Shown: positions 8,560 to 16,342 of the stretch, one piece after another | How the letters are laid out: every line of letters starts with the position of its first letter | Position numbering within the stretch: position 1 is the stretch's first letter | From: Lachnospiraceae bacterium | GTDB taxonomy: Bacteria; Bacillota; Clostridia; Lachnospirales; Lachnospiraceae | NCBI GenBank assembly: GCA_011958945.1 | Contig: BLLT01000014.1 | Span: 1-37,819 of the forward strand | Length of the DNA stretch: 37,819 bases | Reading direction: 5' to 3' | Notes under the pieces: generated by a model | The model's input: the letters and a program-made list of their open reading frames with translations, nothing else | Databases searched by the model: none | Told to the model about the DNA's origin: nothing | Made by a program: the position numbers and the translations under genes

Positions 8560-10146
8560 CTACCACTGCTTCCAGGTCATATAAATAATGGCAGATAGAA
8601 TGAGGGTAGCCCAAACCGCGATGCGGGTGATGCGGCTAAGTGCGGCAGCCCGGGAATTTTCAGGATACAGCCTTCCGCTGTCGGACAGCCCTATGGCAAT
8701 ATATATGAGACAAACTACAATATACCGGAAATCGCTGCTGCAGGTATAGGGATATTTGATGGAAAAGGCAGCAAAACTGAGCAAAAAGGCCAGATAGCCG
8801 CCGGAGAGGAAGAGGGCTTCCTGCTGCTGGGGGGCGGTTGTTGTGGCCATTTTTGGTTTAGCAACTTTATTTCCCCACTTTTGATATTGGACAGCAAAGA
8901 AGAGAATGGCGCTTGCCAGGGCGGTGAGGATAGCGAGGGGGTATACGAACCGGCACAGCATCAGCGGAAGGCCGGACAGCTCGGTAGGGTATACTTCCGC
9001 GAACAGGGAAGTCTGGAACATGATGACCCAGGTATTGTGAATCACATCCCCGCTTAACGGATGAAAGGGGAAGGAAAAATGCCAGTGGGAGAATGCCGGG
9101 ATTCCGATTCTGGCCCAGACGCTGTAATTTCCGGTATACATCACAGAGGCTTCGGTTGCGGAAGAGATACCGGGCTTTACGTGAAACAGTATCAGATTGC
9201 GTATAATCCAGGATAGTCCTATGGAGCCTGAAACGAGGGCAAACAGGAGATAATTTTTCGCAGCCAGCCAGAATTTTTTGAGGAAATTCCCTTCCTGGCG
9301 GCGTATTGTATGGATAAAGTCCAGCAGGAAAAGCAGGCCGGTAGGGAGGGCGATAATGGCCGTGTTGATTTTGCAAAGCATGCCAAAACCGATGGAGAGA
9401 GCGATGAAAATAAGGTTTTTCAGCGATTTATCCCTAATCCAGCATAAAACGGTATAGATGCAGCAGGCTAACAGTAAAGTGGAAAGCATGTCATTGTTGA
9501 TGCTGCCTGACATGATGGTCAAGGAGGGGTGCAGGGCGATGAGAAGCAGCCCTGTAAAAAGGGAGTTGCCGCATGCACCCGTTTTTTTCAGGATTCGGTA
9601 GGTAAGGAGCATAAGCAGGCCGGAATAGAGAAGCGGCAGGGCCTGCAGATTTTCAAAAGCCAGGTCTTCGGGCATGCCAAGGGAAGTAAGGAAAATCAAC
9701 CAGATGCCGGAGAGGGCATAATGAAGCGGAGGATGGTAATAGGAAAAAAGCTGGTAAGGATTCATATCCGGCAGCTTGCGGAATTTATAAATATATTCGA
9801 TATAACCGATATGTCCGGGGTTTATCTGGCTGGTGGCGATGCCGGTATAAACCCCTTCATCATGCTGCCTGTCGTACAGGCCCGATAACAGCACGTAGCA
9901 GCAGTGAAATATCATGCCTGCCGCAATAATTATCCACACGATTCTTTCCTCTGTCAGTTTCCCCTTTTTATGCAGAAAAAGTAATAGAAGCAAAAGAAAG
10001 AGAAGCATCAAAAAGGTGCCGTTCCATATGTATCTGCGAGGAACTTGGGCCAATGCCGGGATGCCTTGCATAAGGACGGTGATAAAGCAAAAGACAAGGA
10101 CTGTTATCAGAATAAAAGGTTGGATTTTTTTCTCTTGTAAATTCAT
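8560..10146 (-). CDS. Polytopic GT-C-type glycosyltransferase
   Basis: 528 residues with about 11-12 hydrophobic segments and no signal peptide beyond the first helix. After helix 2 the outside loop carries 'DRQHDEGVYTG' (acidic catalytic-type motif of GT-C enzymes), and the next loop has 'YYHPPLHY', a hallmark of the ArnT/PMT-like (GT39/83-like) families. These use polyprenyl-phosphate sugars to glycosylate envelope polymers or proteins. 'SGSINNDMLSTLLLA' is also typical. The acceptor and sugar cannot be read from sequence. It is transcribed leftward, convergent with xpt and divergent from the next membrane protein. AAAGAAAGG lies upstream of its ATG. Confidence 0.8.
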   Translation of the reverse strand: MNLQEKKIQPFILITVLVFCFITVLMQGIPALAQVPRRYIWNGTFLMLLFLLLLLLFLHKKGKLTEERIVWIIIAAGMIFHCCYVLLSGLYDRQHDEGVYTGIATSQINPGHIGYIEYIYKFRKLPDMNPYQLFSYYHPPLHYALSGIWLIFLTSLGMPEDLAFENLQALPLLYSGLLMLLTYRILKKTGACGNSLFTGLLLIALHPSLTIMSGSINNDMLSTLLLACCIYTVLCWIRDKSLKNLIFIALSIGFGMLCKINTAIIALPTGLLFLLDFIHTIRRQEGNFLKKFWLAAKNYLLFALVSGSIGLSWIIRNLILFHVKPGISSATEASVMYTGNYSVWARIGIPAFSHWHFSFPFHPLSGDVIHNTWVIMFQTSLFAEVYPTELSGLPLMLCRFVYPLAILTALASAILFFAVQYQKWGNKVAKPKMATTTAPQQQEALFLSGGYLAFLLSFAAFSIKYPYTCSSDFRYIVVCLIYIAIGLSDSGRLYPENSRAAALSRITRIAVWATLILSAIIYMTWKQW

Positions 10147-10213
10147 GATATTCGATGGGACCTTTCTTTAGGTGGTATTGGTAAATAAAACCTTGTAATA
10201 GTTTTGCAAAGGT

Positions 10214-10246
10214 ATTATAGCATAATTTCATTTTTTTTTGTATAAT
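10214..10246. promoter_or_regulatory. Divergent promoter region
   Basis: On the minus strand TGCTATAAT (extended -10; TATAAT is the complement of 10214-10219) faces the GT-C gene. On the plus strand TATAAT at 10241-10246 faces the 726-residue membrane gene. Neither has a good -35, and an A/T tract of nine bases lies between. Confidence 0.5.
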
Positions 10247-10255
10247 GAACTAGAA

Positions 10256-12418
10256 ATGAAAACGGACGGAAGGAAAAGTAGATTAGGTATGGAAATGGAT
10301 AGCAGAAATAGAAGCAATGGCAGTGGGCAAAACGGTGGGGCGGAAAATCAATGGAAGAGGGGAAAGCTTAGGAAGTGGGCACCTGTTTTGCTTATTTTAG
10401 CGGCGGTATTGGCGGCGGAAATTTTAGTATGTAATTTTTCGGCGTGGAAAAGTTTGTTTTATGAGAACAGGGTTATCTTTGAAAATGTGGAAATGGGAGG
10501 GGGAACCGCTATCGAAGGAAGCCCTGGGGAATATTGGGTGGAGGAAGGGATTTTTACCATACATATTTCTCAGGTAGATATGGATGTGCATAATTTGTTT
10601 TTTGCGTTTGATTTTTCGAAAAATGAGCCGGTTTCTTATACAGTGACGTTGACGGATGATGGGAATGCTTATCCTTATTCTTTGCCGGAGAGGGTGTTGA
10701 TGCCGGGAAACCGAAAATCGCTTTATACCAATTTGTACCCTTCGGGGAAGGTTGGGGAGATTGGGGTGCAGTTTGCCGTTCCGGCAGGAAGTGTGGTAAC
10801 GGTGAATGGAGTTTGCGCCAATGCCCGGATTCCTTTTGTTTTCAGTATAGGGAGGGTATTGGTTATGCTGGGGGCGGCGCTGTTGCTGTATGGAACAGTT
10901 TGCCGGGAAGAATGGCAGGGCAGGAGTGCGCAAGGCCATCGGGAAAGTGCAGCTGCCGGCATGTGTACAGGAAGCAGAGGGCAGCGGGCGATAACAATGG
11001 TTGTAATATTCCTGCTGATAGGTATGGCCTGGAAGCTGGCGCATGTGAACCCTATCTGTGTGGCATCGCCCTGGCCTCATCATAAGCAGTATCAGGAACT
11101 GGCGGAGGCTATGGAGAAGGGGCATGTCTTTCTGGAACATGAACCATCGGAGGGGCTTTTGAATGCGCCGAATCCTTATGATACCATTTATCTTCAGGCA
11201 AATGGGATCGATTACCGGGCGGATTATGCTTATTATGAGGGCAAGTATTATGTTTACTTCGGGGTAGTGCCGGAACTTTTGTTGTATTTGCCCTATTATC
11301 TTCTGACAGGGGAGCATATGTTTAATTATGTGGCTGTGTTTCTGTTTTACAGCGGTTTCATCCTGGCCGTATTTGCCTTGTATTGGGAAATCATTAAAAG
11401 GTGGTTTGCCAAAGTTCCTTTTTTAGCCTATCTTTTGGTGAGTGCGCTTACGGTTTGCGGCGGTAACTATTTGTTTATTATTGCACGCCCCGATTTATAT
11501 GATACGCCGATTATGGCGGCCAATATGTTCACTGTGGCCGGAATCTGGCTGTGGATAAAGGGGAAATATACATTGCAGGTAAAGGGGAGGCGGGTATGTT
11601 ATTTCCTGGGCTCGCTGTGTATGGCCCTGGTGGCGGGATGCCGCCCTCAGATGCTGTTGTTTTCGTTTTTGGCCATTCCCCTGTTTTGGGATGAGGTAAT
11701 ACGGACAAGGGAATTGTTTGGGAAAAAGAATTTGTGGGACACTTTATGCATTTGCCTGCCCTATGTGCTGATAGCGGCCGGAGTGATGTTTTATAACGGG
11801 ATCAGGTTCAGTTCCCCCTTTGACTTTGGGGCAACCTATAGCCTGACCAGCAATGATATGACGAAAAGAAGCTTTAACATGCATCAGGCCTTGCTCGGTT
11901 TATGGCACTACTTTTTACGGCCTCCGGTGGTGGAAAGCGGGTTTCCTTATTTACAAGGGGTACAAATCGAATCCGGTTCTTATATGGGGAAGCTGAATGC
12001 GGAATATACCTATGGAGGGCTTTTTGCGGGCAATGCATTTTTGTGGGTATTGCTTTGTGTGGGAAAAGCGAAGGAGAAGCTAAAGGAAAAGGGATTGTAT
12101 GCCCTTGTCTGGGTGAGCGCGGCGGTATCTGTCATATTAGGACTTGTGGATGTGACCGGGGCGGGTATTTTGCAGCGTTATATGGTGGATATGGTTTGGG
12201 GAATCTGGTTTGGAGCTGTACTTACCTGGTTTGCCATGATGGAGAATGGGAAGGAAAAAGGCTGGCTGAGGACGGTCATGGTCTGTCTGGCAGTTGTTTG
12301 CCTGCTGCAGGCTGTTTACGGTTTTGGGGTTGTATTGGGAAATGGGGATTTGAGCGTTAATGTGAGGGGGAATAATCCGGAATTGTATTATTATTTGGAG
12401 GGGTTATTGCGGTTTTGA
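10256..12418 (+). CDS. Large polytopic membrane protein, possibly envelope glycosylation
   Basis: About 720 residues. A Gly/Asn/Ser-rich cytoplasmic N-terminus leads into a first helix ('VLLILAAVLAAEILVC'), then an extracytoplasmic beta-rich domain of about 130 residues, and then at least 10 further helices. Loop motifs include 'SPWPHHKQYQELAEAM', 'HVFLEHEPSEGLL', 'PNPYDTIY' and 'YYVYFGVVPELLLYLPYY', reminiscent of lipid-linked sugar transferases, but I cannot place it in a named family. Divergent from a GT-C gene, so it may act in the same pathway. The start is uncertain: the ORF track uses TTG 10238, which overlaps the TATAAT; ATG 10256 or 10289 is more plausible. Confidence 0.7.
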   Translation: MKTDGRKSRLGMEMDSRNRSNGSGQNGGAENQWKRGKLRKWAPVLLILAAVLAAEILVCNFSAWKSLFYENRVIFENVEMGGGTAIEGSPGEYWVEEGIFTIHISQVDMDVHNLFFAFDFSKNEPVSYTVTLTDDGNAYPYSLPERVLMPGNRKSLYTNLYPSGKVGEIGVQFAVPAGSVVTVNGVCANARIPFVFSIGRVLVMLGAALLLYGTVCREEWQGRSAQGHRESAAAGMCTGSRGQRAITMVVIFLLIGMAWKLAHVNPICVASPWPHHKQYQELAEAMEKGHVFLEHEPSEGLLNAPNPYDTIYLQANGIDYRADYAYYEGKYYVYFGVVPELLLYLPYYLLTGEHMFNYVAVFLFYSGFILAVFALYWEIIKRWFAKVPFLAYLLVSALTVCGGNYLFIIARPDLYDTPIMAANMFTVAGIWLWIKGKYTLQVKGRRVCYFLGSLCMALVAGCRPQMLLFSFLAIPLFWDEVIRTRELFGKKNLWDTLCICLPYVLIAAGVMFYNGIRFSSPFDFGATYSLTSNDMTKRSFNMHQALLGLWHYFLRPPVVESGFPYLQGVQIESGSYMGKLNAEYTYGGLFAGNAFLWVLLCVGKAKEKLKEKGLYALVWVSAAVSVILGLVDVTGAGILQRYMVDMVWGIWFGAVLTWFAMMENGKEKGWLRTVMVCLAVVCLLQAVYGFGVVLGNGDLSVNVRGNNPELYYYLEGLLRF

Positions 12419-12563
12419 TTCCCGCAGTCAACGAGCCAAGCAGCCGTGATTAAACGAACCTTTGGTTGGATTGGATAGTTGGTGCTGACTGGTGTTGCGG
12501 AAAACAAATTTCACGGGAACGAACGGCGAGTAGGGGAAAAGTCTTTCCCTGCCCTGGTTGTCT

Positions 12564-12649
12564 GTGCACACGGGCGTCTAAATGAAATGTGTCAGCAAGC
12601 TGACGGACGCCCGGCGCACGAGTAGGGGAAGATGGAACTTCCCTACTCG
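12564..12649 (+). ncRNA. Structured intergenic element A (three-part stem plus GAGTAGGGG hairpin)
   Basis: A composite stem: GTGC/GCAC outer, CGGGCGTC (12571-12578)/GACGCCCG (12606-12613) middle, and GTCAG/CTGAC inner, with about 12 unpaired bases only on the 5' side (TAAATGAAATGT). It is followed directly by a 12-bp hairpin CGAGTAGGGGAAG/CTTCCCTACTCG (12619-12649). A shorter related hairpin (GAGTAGGGGAAA/TTTCCCT) lies just upstream near 12529-12550. The same architecture recurs before glnA (28770-28852). It lies in the 285-bp gap after the 726-residue gene, which otherwise holds no gene. No T-run follows, so it is not a plain terminator. Function unknown. Confidence 0.5.
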
Positions 12650-12703
12650 ATTTGACCCAAAATTATGATAGGGGAACGGACGGCGGGGTCAGTGAAGGGA
12701 TAG

Positions 12704-13012
12704 TATCCTGTTATACAGGGGGATTATACGATAGTAAAGGCATGCATTAATGAGGAATTTGTGCAGATTCAAAGGGAGGAAAATAGGAAATTACACGGGA
12801 CCAAAGAAATGACCAAAGAAATGACCAAAGAAATGAACTCGGCGATAAAAATGCTTATGAAAGAGAATCCAATGATAAGTGCCAGCGAAATTGCAAAAAT
12901 TCTAAGTGTTTCAGCAGAGTCTGTTAGATATCGGATTAAGATTATGAAGAGGGCCGGGGAAATCCAGAGAAAAGGGTCAACCAAAAAAGGCAGATGGGAA
13001 ATCATGACTTAG
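12704..13012 (+). pseudogene. C-terminal winged-helix remnant of an AlbA_2/RecG-like regulator
   Basis: The frame is open from 12704 but has no ATG start; GTG 12761 follows GAGGA closely. The product has a tandem 'TKEM' repeat (three copies) and an HTH, 'ISASEIAKILSVSAESVRYRIKIMKRAGEI', ending 'KKGRWEIM'. That is the usual C-terminus of the same protein family as the 7201 pseudogene, whose own C-terminal part is deleted. The AlbA_2 domain is absent here. It is either a stand-alone 80-residue DNA-binding protein or, more likely, debris. Confidence 0.55.
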
Positions 13013-13070
13013 ATTTATATGCCGTGGGTCCAACTGATTACCGTTTGTCGTGTTTGCTATCAAAACCTCA

Positions 13071-13099
13071 TTGACAAAAATCCCCCTATATGTTACCAT
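13071..13099 (+). promoter_or_regulatory. Promoter of the Cys/His repeat protein
   Basis: TTGACA, a 17-bp spacer, then TACCAT preceded by TGT (extended -10). The start site would be near 13106, leaving a leader of about 120 nt that contains the 13141 hairpin. Confidence 0.75.
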
Positions 13100-13140
13100 A
13101 ACTTCACAATATTCGTGGATAAATTATTAATGACGTGAAA

Positions 13141-13180
13141 CCTATCTATTGGAAAATGAATTCTAATGGATGGGTTTTTT
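13141..13180 (+). terminator. Leader terminator (attenuator) with a hexaloop
   Basis: CCTATCTATTGGAA pairs with TTCTAATGGATGGG (14 bp, three G-T wobbles) around the six-base loop AATGAA, followed by TTTTTT. It sits between the promoter and the gene, so it can act as an attenuator that must be read through. A and G at loop positions 1 and 4 match the ANTAR-target loop rule. Confidence 0.7.
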
Positions 13181-13229
13181 GTGTTTTTTTAATCTGATAA
13201 AAATAGTGCGAATGAAAAGGAGATAATGG

Positions 13230-15974
13230 ATGAATAAAAATAAAAGAAAATCGATAAAAGTGAAGCTTGCCGCAGTAATTGCTGCAGTGATGATGGCGAT
13301 GCCTTTTGGAGCATATGCGGAAGAAATGACAGCAGTCCAAAAAATACACCATGTCCATGTTGGCAGTTCGGAAGAAGGGGGAGCATGCTATGAGAAGGAA
13401 GTAAAACACGTTCATGAGGGAAGTGGGGAAAACGGCGGAGACTGCTTTCGCACCCCGGTTTACCATGCCCATGAGGGGAGCGCGTCAAAAGGCGGAGCAT
13501 GCTATCAGACGGAAATTTTTCATACACATAAAGGAACGGAAGCGAATGGAAAGGGCTGCTATGGTGAGCCGGTATACCATCAGCATGACGGGAGTATAAA
13601 CGCCGGGGGCGGCTGTTACAAGAAACCGCTCTATCATAGCCATACAGGAAGCAGCGCTGGAGGAGGCTGTTACGGAAAGCCTGTTTACCACAGTCATACA
13701 GGGAGCAGTGCCGGGAGCGGCTGTTATGGAACTCCGGTTTACCACCAACATACGGGAAGCGCCTCGGGAGGAGGGGGCTGCTATATCACCCCTGTTTATC
13801 ACAACCATACAGGAAGCGAGGTTTCAGGGGGCGGCTGCTATAGTCCGGTTTACCATCAGCATAGCGATGCCTGTTATGAGGAAAAGCTATGCGTGGCGGA
13901 ATATGTCAGTGGTTTAACGGTGATAAGGACATGGACGGAATATTGCTATCACCATAAAAATACACAACATGCAGCTATTGGAGGTATTTTCCGCCATACC
14001 GCATGCGGTGCAGGGGATAAATACGAAGAGGAAAGTATCTGCTGGGCCTGCCAGATATTAAAAGTGAGGCACAATTACTCGGAGATAATTTGCGGGAAGA
14101 CAACGGATACAGTGGAAGGCTACGAGAGGACATGCGGGAAAGATACAAACAGCATAGAATCCATGGCTTTAGGTTGTGGGAAAAACGAATCCAGCATCGA
14201 ACAATACGGATTAAGCTGTGGGAAAAATGAACAGACGGTGGATTCTTACCAAATAAACTGCAACAAAAATGAAAGCACTATAGACAGTTATGCCTTAAAC
14301 TGCAATAAAACGGAGTCTTCTATAGAAAATTATTCTTTAAACTGCGGACGGACCGAAGAAGATGTAGACGCTTACGAACTGGACTGTGAAAAAGATGATA
14401 AAACCATAGACGGCTATGCTCTTTCCTGCGACAAAACAAACGATACGGTGGATAGCTATGAACTTTCCTGCGAAAAAAATGAAGAGGATGGCTATGCGGA
14501 ACTTTTCATTATCAATAAAACTGCCGGATGGACGGACGGGAAAGTGGTCTTGCAGGCATCTTATAAGGATGAGCAGGGATTTCTGGAATTATCGAATCCC
14601 CCTTTTATTTGGGAAGGGGATGGGATAGAAGGAGAAAACGGCGACGAAGTGGAGGTGTCATCTAATGGAATTTATAGAGTACGCTTAAATGTAGGGAATG
14701 ACGATATCAGTCAGGAAGAGTTGGTCTGCAGCCTGGAAGTGAAGAATATGGATTTTACCCCTCCGGTCATTGATGAGGCAGAGTGCATAGAAAAAGACGG
14801 AATAGTGACAAATATACTCCGCATAACAGCAAAGGATTTGCAGCCGGATGGAACGGAAGGCAGCGGCTTGGCTGAGGAAGCCTATTCTTTTGACGGAGGG
14901 AAAACATGGCAGCAGAAAAATGAAATGGAACTGGAGAAAAATGGGGAAATATTCATTGCGGTGAGGGATATCTGCGGAAATATATCCGTTCGGGCAGTAG
15001 AAGTGTCACATATTATAGGAGAAAAAGAGCCGGAAGGGGATGGAAATGGCACGGATACGGAGAATGAAGATAATATCGGCGGGGGTACAGGAGACGGAGA
15101 AGATACAGGAAACGGAAATGGAACAGGAGACGGAGAAGATACAGGAAACGGAGATGGAACAGGAGACGGAACAGATACAGGAAATGGAAATGACTCCGGA
15201 GATGGCGGGAATTCGGAAAATAACAAAGATGAAGGGACAGATAGCGGTTCCGGGGAAAATTCCGGCCAGGGAGGAAATTCCGGTTCATCGGGAAATGCAG
15301 GTAAGAACCATTTGGACGAGGAAGATGGGAAAAAGTTGGAAGATAGCCTGGAGAAGGATAAGCAGCTGTTGGAAAACAATAAGCAGCCATTGAAAAAGAA
15401 GGGAGATTCTTCCCGGAAGGATGGAAACGGGAAAGAAAATGGAAAAGCCCGATGGAACAGGGCGGATGAATACGAAATCGCAATGCCAAAGAAAAATGAA
15501 ACAGCGATAACCGATGAGGACGAAGGCTTCCAAAAGGAAACAGGGGAAATAGAGGCGGCAGAAGCGATGGCAGGGCCTCAGGCCGGGGAAAGGCTGCTGA
15601 TGGCAAAAAGGGCTGAAACAGTGGAAAAAGTTGTAAAAGCTGTTACTTTTACAGTAAGTGGAATCATGCTGGCAGCAGGGCTGCTTTACCTGATTTATCT
15701 CATGTTCCGCAGCATACAGATTTTTGACTGCGATGGGGAAGGGAATACCAAATATGCTGGGAGCTGTATTATGAAAAAGACAGAAGAAGGGTTTGAAGTG
15801 AGAATTCCGGATATGATCTGGGAGCATTCCGCTACGGGTCAGTATAGCCTAAAGCCAGGGAAGCTGTTTGCAAAGAGAAATAAAGGAAAAGAATTGATAG
15901 TAATGATGGGGAATAGGAAGGAAGCGGTATGGATTGATAAGGAAATTCCCCTTAGGGTTTCTGTATGTGCATAA
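13230..15974 (+). CDS. Large exported Cys/His repeat protein, C-terminally membrane anchored
   Basis: 914 residues, AAAAGGAG upstream. Signal peptide at 1-30 ('AVIAAVMMAMPFGAYA'). Residues 41-221 hold ten HxH motifs every 18-19 residues, each followed about 10-12 residues later by a Cys (consensus 'GGGCYxxPVYHxHTGS'). A linker with 'CWAC' follows. Residues 288-414 hold ten Cys exactly 14 residues apart (consensus 'CxKxExxIDxYxLx'). Next come a beta-sandwich-like region (about 420-595), a Gly/Asp/Asn-rich stalk (600-690), a Lys/Glu-rich helix, a TM helix near 805-827 and a cytoplasmic tail of about 85 residues. The HxH plus Cys pattern suggests metal binding or a disulfide-laced stalk at the surface. 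No LPxTG sorting signal; no named family recognised. Function unknown. Cys content this high is unusual for an exported clostridial protein. Confidence 0.85.
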   Translation: MNKNKRKSIKVKLAAVIAAVMMAMPFGAYAEEMTAVQKIHHVHVGSSEEGGACYEKEVKHVHEGSGENGGDCFRTPVYHAHEGSASKGGACYQTEIFHTHKGTEANGKGCYGEPVYHQHDGSINAGGGCYKKPLYHSHTGSSAGGGCYGKPVYHSHTGSSAGSGCYGTPVYHQHTGSASGGGGCYITPVYHNHTGSEVSGGGCYSPVYHQHSDACYEEKLCVAEYVSGLTVIRTWTEYCYHHKNTQHAAIGGIFRHTACGAGDKYEEESICWACQILKVRHNYSEIICGKTTDTVEGYERTCGKDTNSIESMALGCGKNESSIEQYGLSCGKNEQTVDSYQINCNKNESTIDSYALNCNKTESSIENYSLNCGRTEEDVDAYELDCEKDDKTIDGYALSCDKTNDTVDSYELSCEKNEEDGYAELFIINKTAGWTDGKVVLQASYKDEQGFLELSNPPFIWEGDGIEGENGDEVEVSSNGIYRVRLNVGNDDISQEELVCSLEVKNMDFTPPVIDEAECIEKDGIVTNILRITAKDLQPDGTEGSGLAEEAYSFDGGKTWQQKNEMELEKNGEIFIAVRDICGNISVRAVEVSHIIGEKEPEGDGNGTDTENEDNIGGGTGDGEDTGNGNGTGDGEDTGNGDGTGDGTDTGNGNDSGDGGNSENNKDEGTDSGSGENSGQGGNSGSSGNAGKNHLDEEDGKKLEDSLEKDKQLLENNKQPLKKKGDSSRKDGNGKENGKARWNRADEYEIAMPKKNETAITDEDEGFQKETGEIEAAEAMAGPQAGERLLMAKRAETVEKVVKAVTFTVSGIMLAAGLLYLIYLMFRSIQIFDCDGEGNTKYAGSCIMKKTEEGFEVRIPDMIWEHSATGQYSLKPGKLFAKRNKGKELIVMMGNRKEAVWIDKEIPLRVSVCA

Positions 15975-15999
15975 TTGTGGAAAAAATGAATATTTATGC

Positions 16000-16028
16000 T
16001 TGATTTTCACGAACGAACGTGATATGCT
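16000..16028 (+). promoter_or_regulatory. Putative promoter with a palindrome filling the spacer
   Basis: TTGATT (16000-16005) and TATGCT (16023-16028) are 17 bp apart. The spacer contains the inverted repeat TCACG-AACGAA-CGTGA (16007-16022), a natural operator position. The -10 is a poor match, so the promoter call is tentative. Alternatively the repeat is an RNA hairpin with a six-base loop. Confidence 0.4.
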
Positions 16029-16163
16029 GGCGTATAGAAAAATTGTCGAGCTAAAGGTGGCGGGAGAATATCTGCCTTAAAGCGTTTAAAGGTTACATAG
16101 GCAGAACGGACCGGAAACCGGAGGCAGCAGGCAAATTTCAAGTTAAAGTACACAATGATAGAA

Positions 16164-16251
16164 CAAGTTTGTGCCTGCGCGGCATCCACAAACTTGATAT
16201 GTGTAAAGTCCCGGCAATGCCGGACCGCAAAAGGCCGCGCAGAAATGAGGA
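16164..16251 (+). ncRNA. Pseudoknot-capable leader element, copy 1
   Basis: Stem 1 is CAAGTTTGTG (16164-16173)/CACAAACTTG (16187-16196). Its loop carries CTGCGCGGC, complementary to GCCGCGCAG at 16234-16242, giving an H-type pseudoknot or two competing stems. Between the pairing halves this copy has an extra small hairpin (GTCC.GGC/GCCGGAC). It ends in GAGGAG but without a proper ATG behind it. It is the first of two tandem copies before the ABC binding-protein gene. Confidence 0.6.
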
Positions 16252-16254
16252 GAA

Positions 16255-16342
16255 GATTGAATTTTTTCAATCCCAAGTTTGTGTCTGCGCGGCGTCCACA
16301 AACTTGACATGCGCACAAAGCCGCGCAGAAACGAGGAGAAAT
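16255..16342 (+). ncRNA. Pseudoknot-capable leader element, copy 2
   Basis: Begins with hairpin GATTGAA-TTTT-TTCAATC (16255-16272). Then stem 1 CAAGTTTGTG (16274-16283)/CACAAACTTG (16297-16306), whose loop TCTGCGCGGC is complementary to GCCGCGCAGA (16320-16329). The GAGGAG ribosome site (16333-16338) follows 3 nt later and the ATG is at 16343. The tight spacing to the ribosome site suggests control of translation of the binding protein. Confidence 0.65.

Noticed and set aside
15100-15250. The repeated GGAGACGGAGAAGATACAGGAAACGG-type DNA as a CRISPR or other array
   Set aside because: It is in-frame coding for the Gly/Asp/Asn stalk, with no spacer-like unique segments.
14882-15606. Long antisense ORFs under the Gly/Asp/Asn-rich stalk
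   Set aside because: Pro/Ser/Phe-rich shadows of a low-complexity coding repeat.
16029-16163. Glycine, lysine or SAM riboswitch before the ABC transporter
   Set aside because: There is a CCGG-AAA-CCGG hairpin and GC-rich stems, but none of the conserved core sequences of those classes could be found.
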